Source: Heterotrichella gracilis
Taxonomy: Eukaryota > Sar > Xanthophyceae > Tribonematales > Xanthonemataceae
NCBI GenBank assembly: GCA_032358255.1
Contig: JAULBX010002667.1
Location: 80,383 to 144,382 of the forward strand
Reading direction: 5' to 3'
Length of the DNA: 64,000 nt
Shown: piece after piece, positions 29,601 to 39,565 of the stretch
Layout of the letters: each line of letters opens with the position of its first letter
How positions within the stretch are numbered: position 1 is the stretch's first letter
Program-made: the position numbers and the translations under genes
The notes under the pieces: model-generated
Told to the model about the DNA's origin: nothing
Database searches by the model: none
Seen by the model: the letters and a program-made list of their open reading frames with translations, nothing else

Positions 29601-31977
29601 GCACCAAAATCCCAGCAACCCCCCTCTGTGCAGGTCCTGAGCACCCGCGCCCGCAAGGACGTGCGCGTGGAAGACATCAAGGTGCAGGTGTGCCTCTACG
29701 CCTTCGACTGCCTATACCTCAATGGGGAGGAGCTCATGCAGCGGCCGCTCACTGAGCGAAGGGCGGCGCTGCACGCTGCCATCAACCCTAAGGAGGGTGA
29801 GATGCAGATAGCCACAGCCAAGGTGGGTTGTGGGGGCTGGGAGGAGGTTTTTTAAAATCCTAAACCCTATGCATTCATTGGAGGCCCTAAACCCTATGCA
29901 TTGGGCTGTTTGCACCTCAACACGCGAGAGCTCATTGGCTGACGCAGCACAGGGCGGCGCTGCATGCTGCCATCAATCCCAAGGAGGGGGAGATGCAGAT
30001 AGCCACGACGGAGATGAGTTGCAAGGTTTAGGGCACCCTATCACAGATTTAGCCCAAATGCTCACGTGAAGTGTCCACCCGCCAGGCTTCATAAGGCAGT
30101 TCCTGGAAGAATCTAGTGCCCAATAGTGCTGGGGCATGACTTTAAATTTCCTAGACTTCACGTACAAACCTACGTGTTCCTACTCCCCACCACTGCACCC
30201 CTCTCCCCTCCCCTCTCACCCCCCGCCCCACCCCCCACCCCTTGCAGGTCTCCCGGGAGCTGGAGGAGCTGCAGCAATTCCTGGACGAATCAGTGACTGC
30301 GGGTACCGAGGGCCTAATTGTGAAAACCCTAGACTCCACCTACGAACCCTCACGCCGCTCCGTGAACTGGCTGAAGCTGAAGAAGGACTACCTGGATGGG
30401 GTGGGGGACACCTTTGACGTGGTGGTGGTGGGCGCGTGGTATGGCAAGGGGAAGCGAGCAGGTGTGTGCAGAAGGGTGGGGAGGAAATCGTGGGTGGAAA
30501 GGTGTACTCAGGCTGGCTGGTTCGCCTGACTCTGGTTGTGGTGGGCGCGTGGTACGGTAAGGGGATGCGGGCAGGTGAGTGAGTGCAGTGTGGTCATTCC
30601 AGACTCATAAATCCCCCGCCACTGCCTATGTCTTACCAACATTGGTAAATTACGCCGTGCATTCCTATCCAGCACTAACACTCACCAAAACCCCCACCTT
30701 GGAAACAGGCAAGGGCAAGCGGTTCCAGACCTGTCCTTTGCCACAAAATTGCGCACCCCTCAAAACCCTACTCTACCCTAACCCCTCTAAAACCCAACCC
30801 CTCAAAACCCTACTCTACCCTAACCCCCCCCGTCTCGGGCACTCACCCTAGCCAAAACACCCTCCACCCCCCCAGGCGGCTTTGGCTCCTACCTGCTTGC
30901 TGTGTACGATGGCGAGGGGGAGCGGTTCCAGACCATCAGCAAGATTGGCACTGGGTTCAGCGAGGAGCTGCTGGTGAGCCTGAGTGAGAGACTCAAGGAG
31001 CACATCATACCGGGGCCAAGGGCGTACTACAGGTGAGGGCGCGGTGCGGTGGGGTTGCTATCACCATGTGTGTAGATCTGACTCGTGGCGGGATGGGTGG
31101 GCCATGCCCTCTCCTCCTCTCCCCCTGGGTCAACTTTGCACCCACCCCACCCCCCACCACACGCACACACACCTGCACCCACATTTTTATCTCAAACACA
31201 TTTTTTACATAAATATATCAATTTTAATTTTAATTTTAATAAGTTTAGAGCGCTACTACCCCCCTCCTCACCCTCCAACCCCTATCCCTCGCAGCTATGG
31301 GGAGACGCTCACCCCCGACGTGTGGTTCGCCCCCAAGGTGGTGTGGGAGGTGAAGGCCGCTGACCTCAGCATCAGCCCAGTGCACAGGGCAGCAGAGGGG
31401 ATGGTGGATCCAAGCAAGGTGAGGGTGGGCGGGGATGGAGGGGGCAATGGCGGTGGGTGCCAGTGGGGGTGGGATGTGAAGGCGGTTTGCATACAATATC
31501 CCCTCCCCCAGGCTCCTTCTAAGGGTGGTGCAGAAGGTGGGACTCCCCGCCCGCCGCCTTCAGGTGGGCGGGGGCTGGGGTTGGCGCTCAGTTGCATGGT
31601 AACGGGCGCGGAGCATGTACAACTTTGGTGGCATGCCCCCCTTGACGAGGGGGGTGACGCCAGCCCTCACATGGTTGTGGCACCTGTCCACGCAGGACAT
31701 ATGCACCCCCCGCCTGGTCTGCGTGCATGCGTGACGACAAATCCTCGCCAACCACCACCTTAGCACTATACCCCTACTCACCATCTCCAGCCCACCCACA
31801 CCCACACCACTCCCACCCCACCCGCAGGGCATCTCCATCCGCTTCCCCCGCCTGGTGCGCGTGCGTGATGACAAGTCCCCAGAGGATGCAACCAGCGCGG
31901 AGCAGGTGGCAGAGATGTACAGGCGACAGGCGGTGATGCAGCAGGGGGGCCCGGCTGCCGCAGTGGATGAGGACTAG
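23654..31977 (+). CDS. LIG1: DNA ligase I, ATP-dependent, with leader and PIP box
   Basis: Sixteen exons (23654-23926, 24732-24953, 25283-25439, 25806-25939, 26192-26494, 26834-26974, 27227-27358, 27755-27852, 28194-28380, 28536-28631, 29086-29238, 29634-29822, 30248-30461, 30876-31032, 31295-31418, 31828-31977) join in phase to 909 residues, near the 919 of human LIG1. Nucleotidyltransferase motif I is EYKYDGER with the adenylated lysine at about 564; motif III is [12 protein letters not shown] is EGLIVKTL, V is NWLKLKKDY. The DNA-binding domain precedes it and an OB-fold follows. The first 44 residues are Arg-rich without acids, like a mitochondrial presequence; Met45 starts [10 protein letters not shown], a PIP box (Q47, L50, F53, F54) for PCNA. 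It seals Okazaki fragments and repair nicks. A start ATG at 23649 overlaps in another frame. Confidence 0.95.
25488..25790 (+). repeat. CATG-rich tandem repeat in ligase intron 3
   Basis: At least two well-matched units of about 70 bases (GTGGGTxxxATGGTGCATGCATTGTCCxCCCACATGGCTTG) followed by shorter, looser units with ACATGGC and GCATGCA words. The stretch fills most of the intron before exon 4. Confidence 0.85.
26612..26655 (+). repeat. Echo of ligase exon 5 donor end
   Basis: GGGGATTGAGGTGGGGAT, then a TCATCAAG, resembles the exon 5 end (GAGCTGGGGATTGGGGATTCC...CTCATCAAG). It is diverged and followed by AGGATTG rather than a GT donor. Confidence 0.5.
27615..27665 (+). repeat. Echo of ligase exon 8 acceptor end
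   Basis: CCCTGCAGGGCAATCTGCGC, then ATTGGCCTGGCTGAACAAAC, precedes and mirrors the true exon 8 start (CTTGCAGGGCAAGCTGCGC, ATCGGCCTGGCCGAGCAAAC) 129 bases downstream. It encodes [11 protein letters not shown] in frame after a usable AG and then diverges. Confidence 0.9.
28695..28750 (+). repeat. Echo of ligase exon 10 donor end
   Basis: CAGATGCACGTGCTGGAAGG, then GGGAAGGTCAAGGTGGGTTAGCAGGG, copies the end of exon 10 and its donor (CAGATTCACGTGCTGGAGGG, GGTCAAGGTGGGTGAGCAGGG) about 100 bases upstream. It keeps an AAG/GTGGGT junction. Confidence 0.9.
29272..29425 (+). repeat. Two echoes of ligase exon 11 donor end
   Basis: The block encoding [21 protein letters not shown] plus donor GTAGGGTTT is repeated almost perfectly at 29281-29360. 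A third, decayed start (GATGTGGTGCTGGACTGCAA) follows at about 29387-29425. The first copy is open and identical in protein over 20 residues. It duplicates the motif III region of the catalytic domain inside the intron. Confidence 0.95.
29940..30030 (+). repeat. Echo of ligase exon 12 donor end
   Basis: GGGCGGCGCTGCATGCTGCC, then ATCAATCCCAAGGAGGGGGA and GATGCAGATAGCCAC, copies exon 12 text at 29761-29815. The donor AAG/GTGGGTTG is changed to a GAGATGAGTTGCAAG form. Confidence 0.9.
30535..30735 (+). repeat. Echoes of ligase exon 13 end and exon 14 start
   Basis: GTGGTGGGCGCGTGGTACGG, then TAAGGGGATGCGGGCAGGTGAGTG (30538-30582), copies the exon 13 donor end. At about 30708-30738 the text GCAAGGGCAAGCGGTTCCAG, then ACCTGT, resembles the exon 14 segment GCGAGGGGGAGCGGTTCCAG, ACCATC. 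The intron therefore carries copies of both flanking exons. Confidence 0.75.
30762..30832 (+). repeat. Telomere-like CCCTA-rich tandem repeat
   Basis: A segment CTCAAAACCCTACTCTACCC followed by TAACCCC occurs twice with a short spacer, in ligase intron 13. It is a local duplication of degenerate CCCTAAA words. Confidence 0.8.
31690..31748 (+). repeat. Echo of ligase exon 16 acceptor end
   Basis: CACGCAGGACATATGCACCC, then CCCGCCTGGTCTGCGTGCATGCGTGACGACAAATCC, mirrors the true acceptor and exon 16 start (CCCGCAGGGCATCTCCATCC, CCCCGCCTGGTGCGCGTGCGTGATGACAAGTCC) about 135 bases downstream. Confidence 0.8.
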
Positions 31978-33336
31978 CTTTTGGGTGTTTCTGTTGGTTT
32001 CTGTTTTAGTGGTGCGGGTAGGCGCCAGCGCCGGGAGGGTATTTACAGGCAACACTGCGGTATTATAGATGCAGGGAAAGCACGAATGCAGACAATTCAG
32101 CTTGATGTATCACCTGAGGGGTGCTCAGATGAGGAAATAGATGCGGGTACACAAGGGGAGGTGGGTGGTGAGCCCTTTGAATGGCGCTTGTGCTCAGCGG
32201 GGGGATGTTGCGGAGACCCAGTGATCCCAAGCTTGCACCACCAACATACCTGATAGTTCCACGCACATGCCTGCTGCAAGGCCATAGTGCCCTTTGTAAG
32301 TATAGGTCCGACCCGGTCGACATATTCATGATACACAGGCTGCTAGACAGAGCTTGGTGCACCAATGGGTGCAAGCGGTTGCTCCAGGTGTTGCTATTCT
32401 GGCTGGAGGAAGTAAATAAACAAACGATAAGCTACCGTGCTATTACTGCTGCACCCATATGCATAAAGACTGTGGTATCATTCACACCAGCTAGCTTCTC
32501 ACAGGCTACAGCCTGTGGGGCTAGCCAGGCTGCTTGGGGGCAATTTTCTCGATGGACCCCTACAATTCTGCACGGTGGGAACTCACGTTGCTCGACGGTT
32601 TGGCGATACAAGGTTGGATGGTGGGGGTCGTGTGTGTTGGTCCTAAGCGAGGCGTCCTTGGCATTTTCGTACCCCTGCTTCTCACACAGGAGAGGGTTAC
32701 CAAACCAGCACCAAACCCTCGAGTGCACCTCGTGTGGGAATGTGTGGAGGCGAAACGACGGTCGTGCGCAATCAGATTCTGCAACGTTTGCGGACGAGCG
32801 CACCGAACGGAATGATGAAAGTCACGCTGGAGGTTTGCGCGCTCACCATTCGCCCACGACTGCGTCAGGCAGGGGAGTTGCAGCTGACAAAATATCTGGC
32901 TGCTTCTGAGCCAGGGAAGTCCCTTATGTAAGCCGTTCTGCTGTTTAGCAAACCGCTCGCGGCGTGGAGAGTGGGGTTAGCAAAGCACGCTCAGGGTTAC
33001 GGTAGCATAACTCGGCGCCTCTAGCACTTGCTGCTTCACAAACCCAACACATAAAGAGCAACAGAATACATAGTATTGCAAAGCGAACCAAGTTGCCTAC
33101 GACCTGCTACGCCGTAGTTCCCATCGCAACCCATCCATGTGGTCGTCCCTCCTGCCGATTTGAAACCAACAGCCCAGCTTGAAACCCGCTACCAGCCACT
33201 TTCAACTCCAGTTGGTGCCAACCGGCAAGCATATCACCTTACTCGTCCAAGCGAGTGCGGGAAAGGGTTGTACTCTCCCCGATTTGTTGCCATCTCCAAC
33301 AATCCACAGCCCATCGTACAGCAACTGTGGCCCGCC
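31978..33336. other. Intergenic, no supported gene
   Basis: Between the ligase stop and the PP2C-like start. A fairly long plus-strand open frame at 32181-32909 has no recognised motif and no splice pattern, and other frames are open nearby. The final 200 bases upstream of 33337 stay open in the frame of the next gene, so its start could lie further upstream via an unseen exon. Confidence 0.5.
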
Positions 33337-35589
33337 ATGTTGAAGGGCAGCCGACGGGTCATCAAGGCCGCCTTCAGCGCGCCTTTGAAGGCAGTCAGGC
33401 GCACCCGGTCCGATGAGCCCATCGCAAAGCAAGCTGGGCCAAGCGAGGAGGTGTATGTGGGCAGCACTGCGTTCAGAACAGCAGACACCCTAACGCACAC
33501 CTTTGACAACGCACCCGTCGCCAGTGTGTCATCCTCTGTGGCTGGGTACCAAGCTATGGACCCTTATGCGGACGATTACAGCGTTCAGGTGAGGAAGGAG
33601 CCCTCGATTGTGACTGTTTGGCGTGACATGTGCCCCATCGGCGCCCCTCCCGCAGTGCCTGCATCGCTTGACATGCCATCTGTGTACAGCCTCGGATTGT
33701 GTCACGGATCGAGCCTTGGTACCTCACCATGCACGGTGCAGCACGTCTCTACGCCTACTCCGACCTGATGTTGTGGTTCAATTAGCGTCATGTGGTCGTG
33801 GTCGCATGTTCTGGGCGTTCACGTGCTGGTGTAGCTAAGACGCAGTGGCTGCTTTGACGACCACAGTAACGGGTTACCTAACGCACGTTTTTGGCAATGC
33901 ATCGGGCACCACGCACATCGGCTTCATCCCTGCGTCCTAGCGACCCTTGCTATTGGCATTCACACACTTTTCCAGTCTTAGGTTCTGCCATTTTTTTCTC
34001 GAAGGTTCTGTCAACCCCCGCACAGCATGCCATGCCATGCTTCGCATGCTGCACTGACCTCCCTCGTTTCCTCCCTCATTCCCGCTGACGCCACTCTTTC
34101 CCTCTTGTTCCACAGGTGGACAGCCGAGGCAAGCACCGGCACGTCTTCGCCCTCCTCCTGACCAACTCCAAAAAGAACCATTCTTTGAGCTTCCTGAAGC
34201 GCAACCTCTACAAGCAGCTGCTGCAAGAGGTGGACGCCTCGCCCAACAACATACCGGCGGCCCTGCACGCCGCGCTGGCCACCGTCGACGCGCGGTTCCG
34301 CGGCATCCACCACTTCAACGGCAGCGTGGTGGAGGGCATGTCGGTCTCAATGCTTTACTTCGACACTACCACCTCGCACCTGCACATGGCCCAGTACGGG
34401 AGCGGCACCCAGGGGGTGCTGGTGCCTGAGACAGGGAGGGAGGACGGGGCCGAGCTGGCGGCGGTGCTGCAGCGCCAGGTGGCGAGCTTCGGCGGGCGCC
34501 GCACCAACACCCCCCTGCTGGAGGTCACCACCTATGAGCTGACCAGGGACGTGGAGGCGGTGGTTCTGGGCTCAGCAGGACTCTGGTGAGTGGCAAACCC
34601 TTGCAGAACCCTAGCGCTTACCCTGTCCCAAGTTAGCACAAGCCCTCCGCTGCCTGCTTGCCCCGCCATCGGTCCACACACTGCACCCATATGCCAGCCA
34701 CGCGCTTACAAGACTCTTCCAGTCCTTGCTATCTATTTGCCCTTGTCACAACTTATGTGCTGTGCATTCAGTGTGCACACTGCCATTCCCCGCACGCTCT
34801 TTTAGTGGGTACATGCCTGGCCTGTGCAAACTTGTGTCAACCCAAAACCCTGACCAGTCAAAACCCCAAGCCAAAACCCTAACCAATGCCCTCTCCTTCC
34901 CCCGCAGGTCTGAGCTGTCCCCCTCCAAGGCCGCCCTCCGCATGCAGCACTACTTCGACACCACCCCCTGGGCCACCAGCGGCAACGCCGCCGCCCACCT
35001 GGTGCAGTTCGCCCTCCAGACCGTCAACCGCCGCACCACCCGCACCACCGACGCGCGCATGTCCAGCCTGCGGGACACCACCCACCTGCAAAGCCTGCTG
35101 GTCGGGGACCGCAGCAACTACCGCTACGCCGGTCGCCAGGTGCTGCGGCGGCGACGGGGCGACGTCCACAAGGACCTGACAGCCATCACCATCAAGCTAG
35201 AGTGGAGCCCCGAGGCCGCGCCATCCGCATCATCGGGCGGCGGCATGGCAATGTTCCGGCGGTCGCCCACGGGCTCCGCCCCGCTCCGCAGGCGTTGGTC
35301 CTCGGCATCCAGCATGCAATCCGCCAGCTTCGGCAAGAGCTCGGCTCTGGCGACATCGGCGGCGGCGTCGGTGGCTGCGCAGCGGCATTGGGACCTTGTG
35401 CGCATGCATGTGCGCGGGTTTGGGGCGGAGAGCCGCGCCGCCACGCTGCGCAAGTGGTGGGATGTGGCGGAGCAGCTGCGTCTGCAGGAGAGGCGGGCTG
35501 AGGCTGGGAAGGGTGGGGCGCCAGTGGGGCTGCCGCTGCCGGTGATCACCGCACCCACAGCCCAGATGCTTGCAGCCGCTGCCTTGTAG
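33337..35589 (+). CDS. PP2C-fold protein, probable pseudophosphatase
   Basis: Three exons (33337-33588, 34116-34585, 34908-35589) give 467 residues. The order of segments fits the PPM/PP2C fold: FALLLTNSKKNHSLSFLKRNL (95-115) at the place of FGVYDGHGG...; a GSVVEGMSVSMLYFD strand; MAQYGSGTQGVLV (175-187) in place of VGDSRAVL; VVLGSAGLW (233-241) in place of ASDGLWD; and KDLTAITIKL (329-338) matching the DNITVVVV strand. Active PP2Cs bind two metal ions with the Asps of DGHGG, SDG and DN; here only the last Asp (330) remains, so it is probably not a phosphatase and may bind or scaffold, as TAB1 does. The tail after 345 is Ser/Ala-rich and then Arg-rich helical. The N-terminus is basic (MLKGSRRVIKAAF). 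The start is the first in-frame Met. Confidence 0.72.
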
Positions 35590-36804
35590 GTGTGCTGACG
35601 GGCCGCCTATTTCGTATTCCATGTTGTTACTTGAGGTGTGTTCAGGCAGTTTTTGCAGTGTGCCTGTCACAGCCGCTCTGTTGATATGCCAGCCAAGTAG
35701 TTAAAACTCATTGTTACCCCTGTGTTCCGAGTTTGTGGGGGGAGAAGAAATTTTTTTTGTGCTGGTTTTATAGCTCCCCCAAAGTGTTTCTATACGTGCG
35801 AGTTTAAAGAGCATGTGAAGCTGCGGGTGGAATTAAAAACTTCGTTTTTGCTGCAAGTTTGCAAGTGTCAGTTCTGCTAGTATTCAGTAGTGACCTGGGC
35901 GGCCATTCGGTTCTTTATTTTCTGGCCATTGAAAATTTGCCAGTCTTTATTTAGGTAGGCAGTTCAACCAATTGAACAAAGGGTGACACAGCTGACACCT
36001 TTTTAGCAGTTGCATGACCTGCTGTGAATTTTACAGCATGTCGCCCTAGAGGTTAATATTGGACTGCGAGTTGTGATCAGTACTTGCCAGCAATAACTCG
36101 TGGCTTCCAACATTTGGTACTATTCTGGCCCACTCCGTTTGGCCGATGCTGTAACTCAGACCACAATCAAATTCTTGATACTGCAACTTCACCAGCTATC
36201 AGCCTTGGTTAATTATATTGGATGGCTTTTGGGGCAAACCCCCACAGGTCCCTGGTGGCACTGCGCCCTGCAATCTGACTGTTTGGTTGTTTGGTATATA
36301 GAACTGTGGTTGCAACCACTTGTACATATTCTTGGAGCTTTGATCAGGAGTGCAAGCAACAACTGGAGTGCCGCACATCAGTGATATAACCCGGCATAAA
36401 GAAATTGCAGTCCAGACTTATTAAGCCTGTGACTATGGCTTGCCTGTGACAGGGGTTGCTTGGCGACACCTACACCTGGTATGGCACATGGACAGATGCA
36501 GCGTGGGGAGGCCGAAACTTCACGACCTGACACCGTGCCCCGCTAATTAATCTCAACGGGTTGAGTTTGTTTATAACTGAATAGCCGTACCGTTGGAAAG
36601 CTTTGTGGGCAGTTAATGGTGCCCAAATGGGCCATGGCATGGTTCGAGTGAGCCGCGAACGTTGCAGCTCACGCGTTTCCCAGTTAATTGGGCGCCTTTC
36701 CGGCAAATTGACTGTACCAGGTCCATAGGTTGTACACGCCGCCAGCTGGCATCCACAAAGTGACCAGAGATTGCCACCTGGACACATGTCACTGGGATAT
36801 TTAA

Positions 36805-36826
36805 ATGCATGCAAATTTGCATGCAT
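36805..36826. repeat. Perfect 22-bp palindrome
   Basis: ATGCATGCAAA followed directly by its reverse complement TTTGCATGCAT. GCATGC words are common across the window, but this is the longest perfect one I saw. A regulatory or structural role is unknown. Confidence 0.9.
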
Positions 36827-38355
36827 GCATCAGTCTTAGTCCTTTGTGTGGCACCAAGCTCGAGCAAGCGGTGCCTTAAACGTGTGTGCTAGATTTCAGG
36901 TCATTTAAACCAGCAAATGCTGCTGCCGCCTCACCACCTTGCATCGTCGTCGTCGCCGCACATATGGTTTGACCAGCATGCTGCAGCATCGGCATTTCCT
37001 TGGTCCGCCCGTCTGACGCTGTGCTGGGCGCGGTTGTGCTGCCTTGCGCGAATCCACCTCGACTTTTAAGACACGTAACGTCTGCCTGTTGCCAACTGTG
37101 CCTGCGTTGGCTGTTAAAGCAGTGAAAAACCACTGCATGCATACTGGCAGGATTGGCCATGGTGTTCGTTGGAGATCAGCAACACTTGAAAACTGTATTC
37201 CCAACATGAATTCCTGCACTAAAAAACCCAGTACTTCAGTTCCTATTTTGTGCACTATTTGTTGATCTCGAGATGAATTTCGAAGAGGCAGTGAGCTGAG
37301 TCAGGGATGGCGATGAACTGACCGCCTGGCCATCCTAGCTGAGTTGGAGAGGAACGGGTTCTCTTGCACAGGACCAGCTGCTGATGGATTCATTCATATG
37401 CCAGTCGACATGTTGAATCTGAACGCCAAGACTCTTGGCAAGAGAACGGCCTTGGTCACAGCGTCCACCCTGGTAGCAAAAGGCAAGCATGATGTAGTGT
37501 GCGCCGGGCTGTAACCTCGTGACTGCACCCAGGTTCAAAACCCAAAAGCAGGGCGTGCATTGCATCCCGTACACTCCAACTGGGTCCACTGCGTTGCAAC
37601 AGATCCTGCACAGTGCGCATGTACTTTTGACCTCTTTGTGGCTACATGTTTGCACACTCCCTTGGTTGAAAGACGCCTGTCACTGCCCTTACAGGCGCAC
37701 TTGAAGGACACGAATTTGCCAACTTCCAGAACATCCTCCCAAGCATATTTGGCTGTTGGACCGGTAGGCAACCCATTGTGATCCTGTGCCCTGCACGAGA
37801 GTTGTTTCCTTTACTGCTGCCACACTAAACCCAGCAGAGCCCAACTAAAACTCACCCTACTGTCCACAGCCAGAAAACGGGCTTCTGAGGGCGATGCAGC
37901 TTTGGATGGAAAGAAGGCAACGTGGCTGGTTGTCGTTTGCAGGGATATGGCTAACTACATCATAGGCAACTGGCTGGCGTGTGTCCCATCGGAGTTGAAG
38001 CCCCTCACCATGGGTATTGAGTTTGTTGGCAGCATGGGATGTGGCTGCAAGTGTTTTCACATAACAGTAACAAACATTTCTTATATTTCTACCCAGTGCC
38101 TTGGGTGGTGAGGTGTTCCCTTTTGAACAAAGCCGCCCTGCACAGTCAGATTTCTTGGCGGGGCAGCAAAAAAATAAATAAACAAAGATCTACGCAGCCT
38201 GTCCTTGAACAGGCGCGTTGGTTAAGGAAGAGGATTGAGCGAAGAAAAGGGCATTGCCCTTCTGTCCACTGTTTCCCCTACCATATTAGTTGGGTGCACT
38301 CCCTTATGGTGTGGAAACACCACGAGTGCAGGGTGGCAGGTTAACCTACCCCCCG

Positions 38356-38745
38356 TCACGATGTGTGCTGGTTGTTGCAGTGCAATTTGAAGCAATATAT
38401 TTTGTGTAGCCATTTGACTGATGTGAAATGTATCTTGGTCAGTGTCTTTTCCGCATCTGATTTGGAAACCCCCAATTCCATGAGTTTAGTTAGATTATCC
38501 ACAAAAATGGTCCCTCCCACTCCAATCACAATGGTGTTTCTAGATAATACCATGTTATGTGTTCCAAGGGGTATCCAGCAACTTGATGTACATGTTGCAA
38601 ATGGTCATGTTGTTCTTGTGCCCTGATTTCTTGCCTTGTATTATCTGTATCAGCAGCATATTTAACTTCAATAATGTGGACTGTGCGGCATGGAATTGGT
38701 TGGGCCACGTCTGAGACTAAGAGGCCATCTGGTTTGAGGGAGCTT
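38356..38745 (-). pseudogene. Decayed transposon-like ORF with a PD-(D/E)XK-type motif
   Basis: The minus strand reads SSLKPDGLLVSDV, then TVHIIEVKYAADTDN and AQEQHDHLQHVH, and after a frame change IVIGVGGTIFVDNLTKLMEL. The KPDGLL / IIEVKY pair has the Asp and Glu-x-Lys spacing of a PD-(D/E)XK nuclease core. From memory, similar text occurs in dispersed, mobile-element-like ORFs of green algae; this was not checked. At least one frameshift near 38530-38555 and stops upstream (around 38790) show it is dead. Element type and ends were not found. Confidence 0.4.
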
Positions 38746-39565
38746 CTGATGGTGGGCGGTGCAGCAACCTCTTACTGGCACAGTCTTGTGGACAGTTGGT
38801 TTTTGCCCGAAACTCCGAGTACAAATGATTTGTACAAGCAAACCACTTTGCCCTTGAATGCGCGCATACAAGCACAGACCCTTGCTGGTATATGAAAGGA
38901 AGTTAGCGTGTTAAAATACAATTAGAGTACGTTCACAATGGATAGAAAGAAAGAATGGGAACGCACAGAGCTGTAGGTACAAGAGCGGCTTCCAAGTCAA
39001 GCACAATGTACTATGCATAGCCATTTGACCGCATTGCGGTATGTGAAACATCTTGCATGGGGTTATGTCATGGTATGTGAACAATAACTGTCAGCGTTCG
39101 GGAAACCCCTGGCGCAACTACAAAATGCTGAGCAACAATGGTTCAAGGGGTCAGAAATAAAAAGAGAAAAGTGGTTTTTTTCCTTTACTTTCTTTGAAGA
39201 TATATTCTTTTTTAAAGTCATAGCTTCCTTACCACCGCCAGCTCCGTGATGCATCACGGCCTCCAATGGAAAAAGAAATTAAAAGCAGTTTGCAAAGGAT
39301 TTGCCAGCTGTAAAAAAGCAAGAAAAACTAAAACGCCCCCACTGTGACACACAGCAGCACACCACAACTGACCACAAGTCAGCAATATTGACAAACGCTG
39401 TACATCACGACCACATGGCATCATGCCCCCGGTGGATGCAGCGTGGCACTGAGCAATCATGACACGCAATGTAACAGGGCCGCCCTGTTAATAGTATGCT
39501 GTTCACTTGTTGTCATTAATTTGACAGCTGAGGTCTGGGTGTCATGCGCCGGATGTCTGCCACTT

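Larger units (their letters stand above)
35590..39565. other. 4-kb gap without supported genes
   Basis: AT-richer DNA between the PP2C-like gene and the stop of Cys-rich gene A. It holds a perfect palindrome at 36805 and a decayed transposon-like coding fragment at 38356-38745. A minus-strand frame at 37535-37771 shows CxC...CxH spacing but has no other support. No tRNA or rRNA was seen. Confidence 0.6.

Noticed and set aside
32181-32909. Plus-strand open frame of 242 codons
   Set aside because: No motif, no splice context, comparable open frames on the other strand; treated as chance.
37535-37771. Minus-strand frame with SWIM-like CxC...CxH spacing
   Set aside because: Only four residues support it, there is no neighbouring transposase text and the start is arbitrary.
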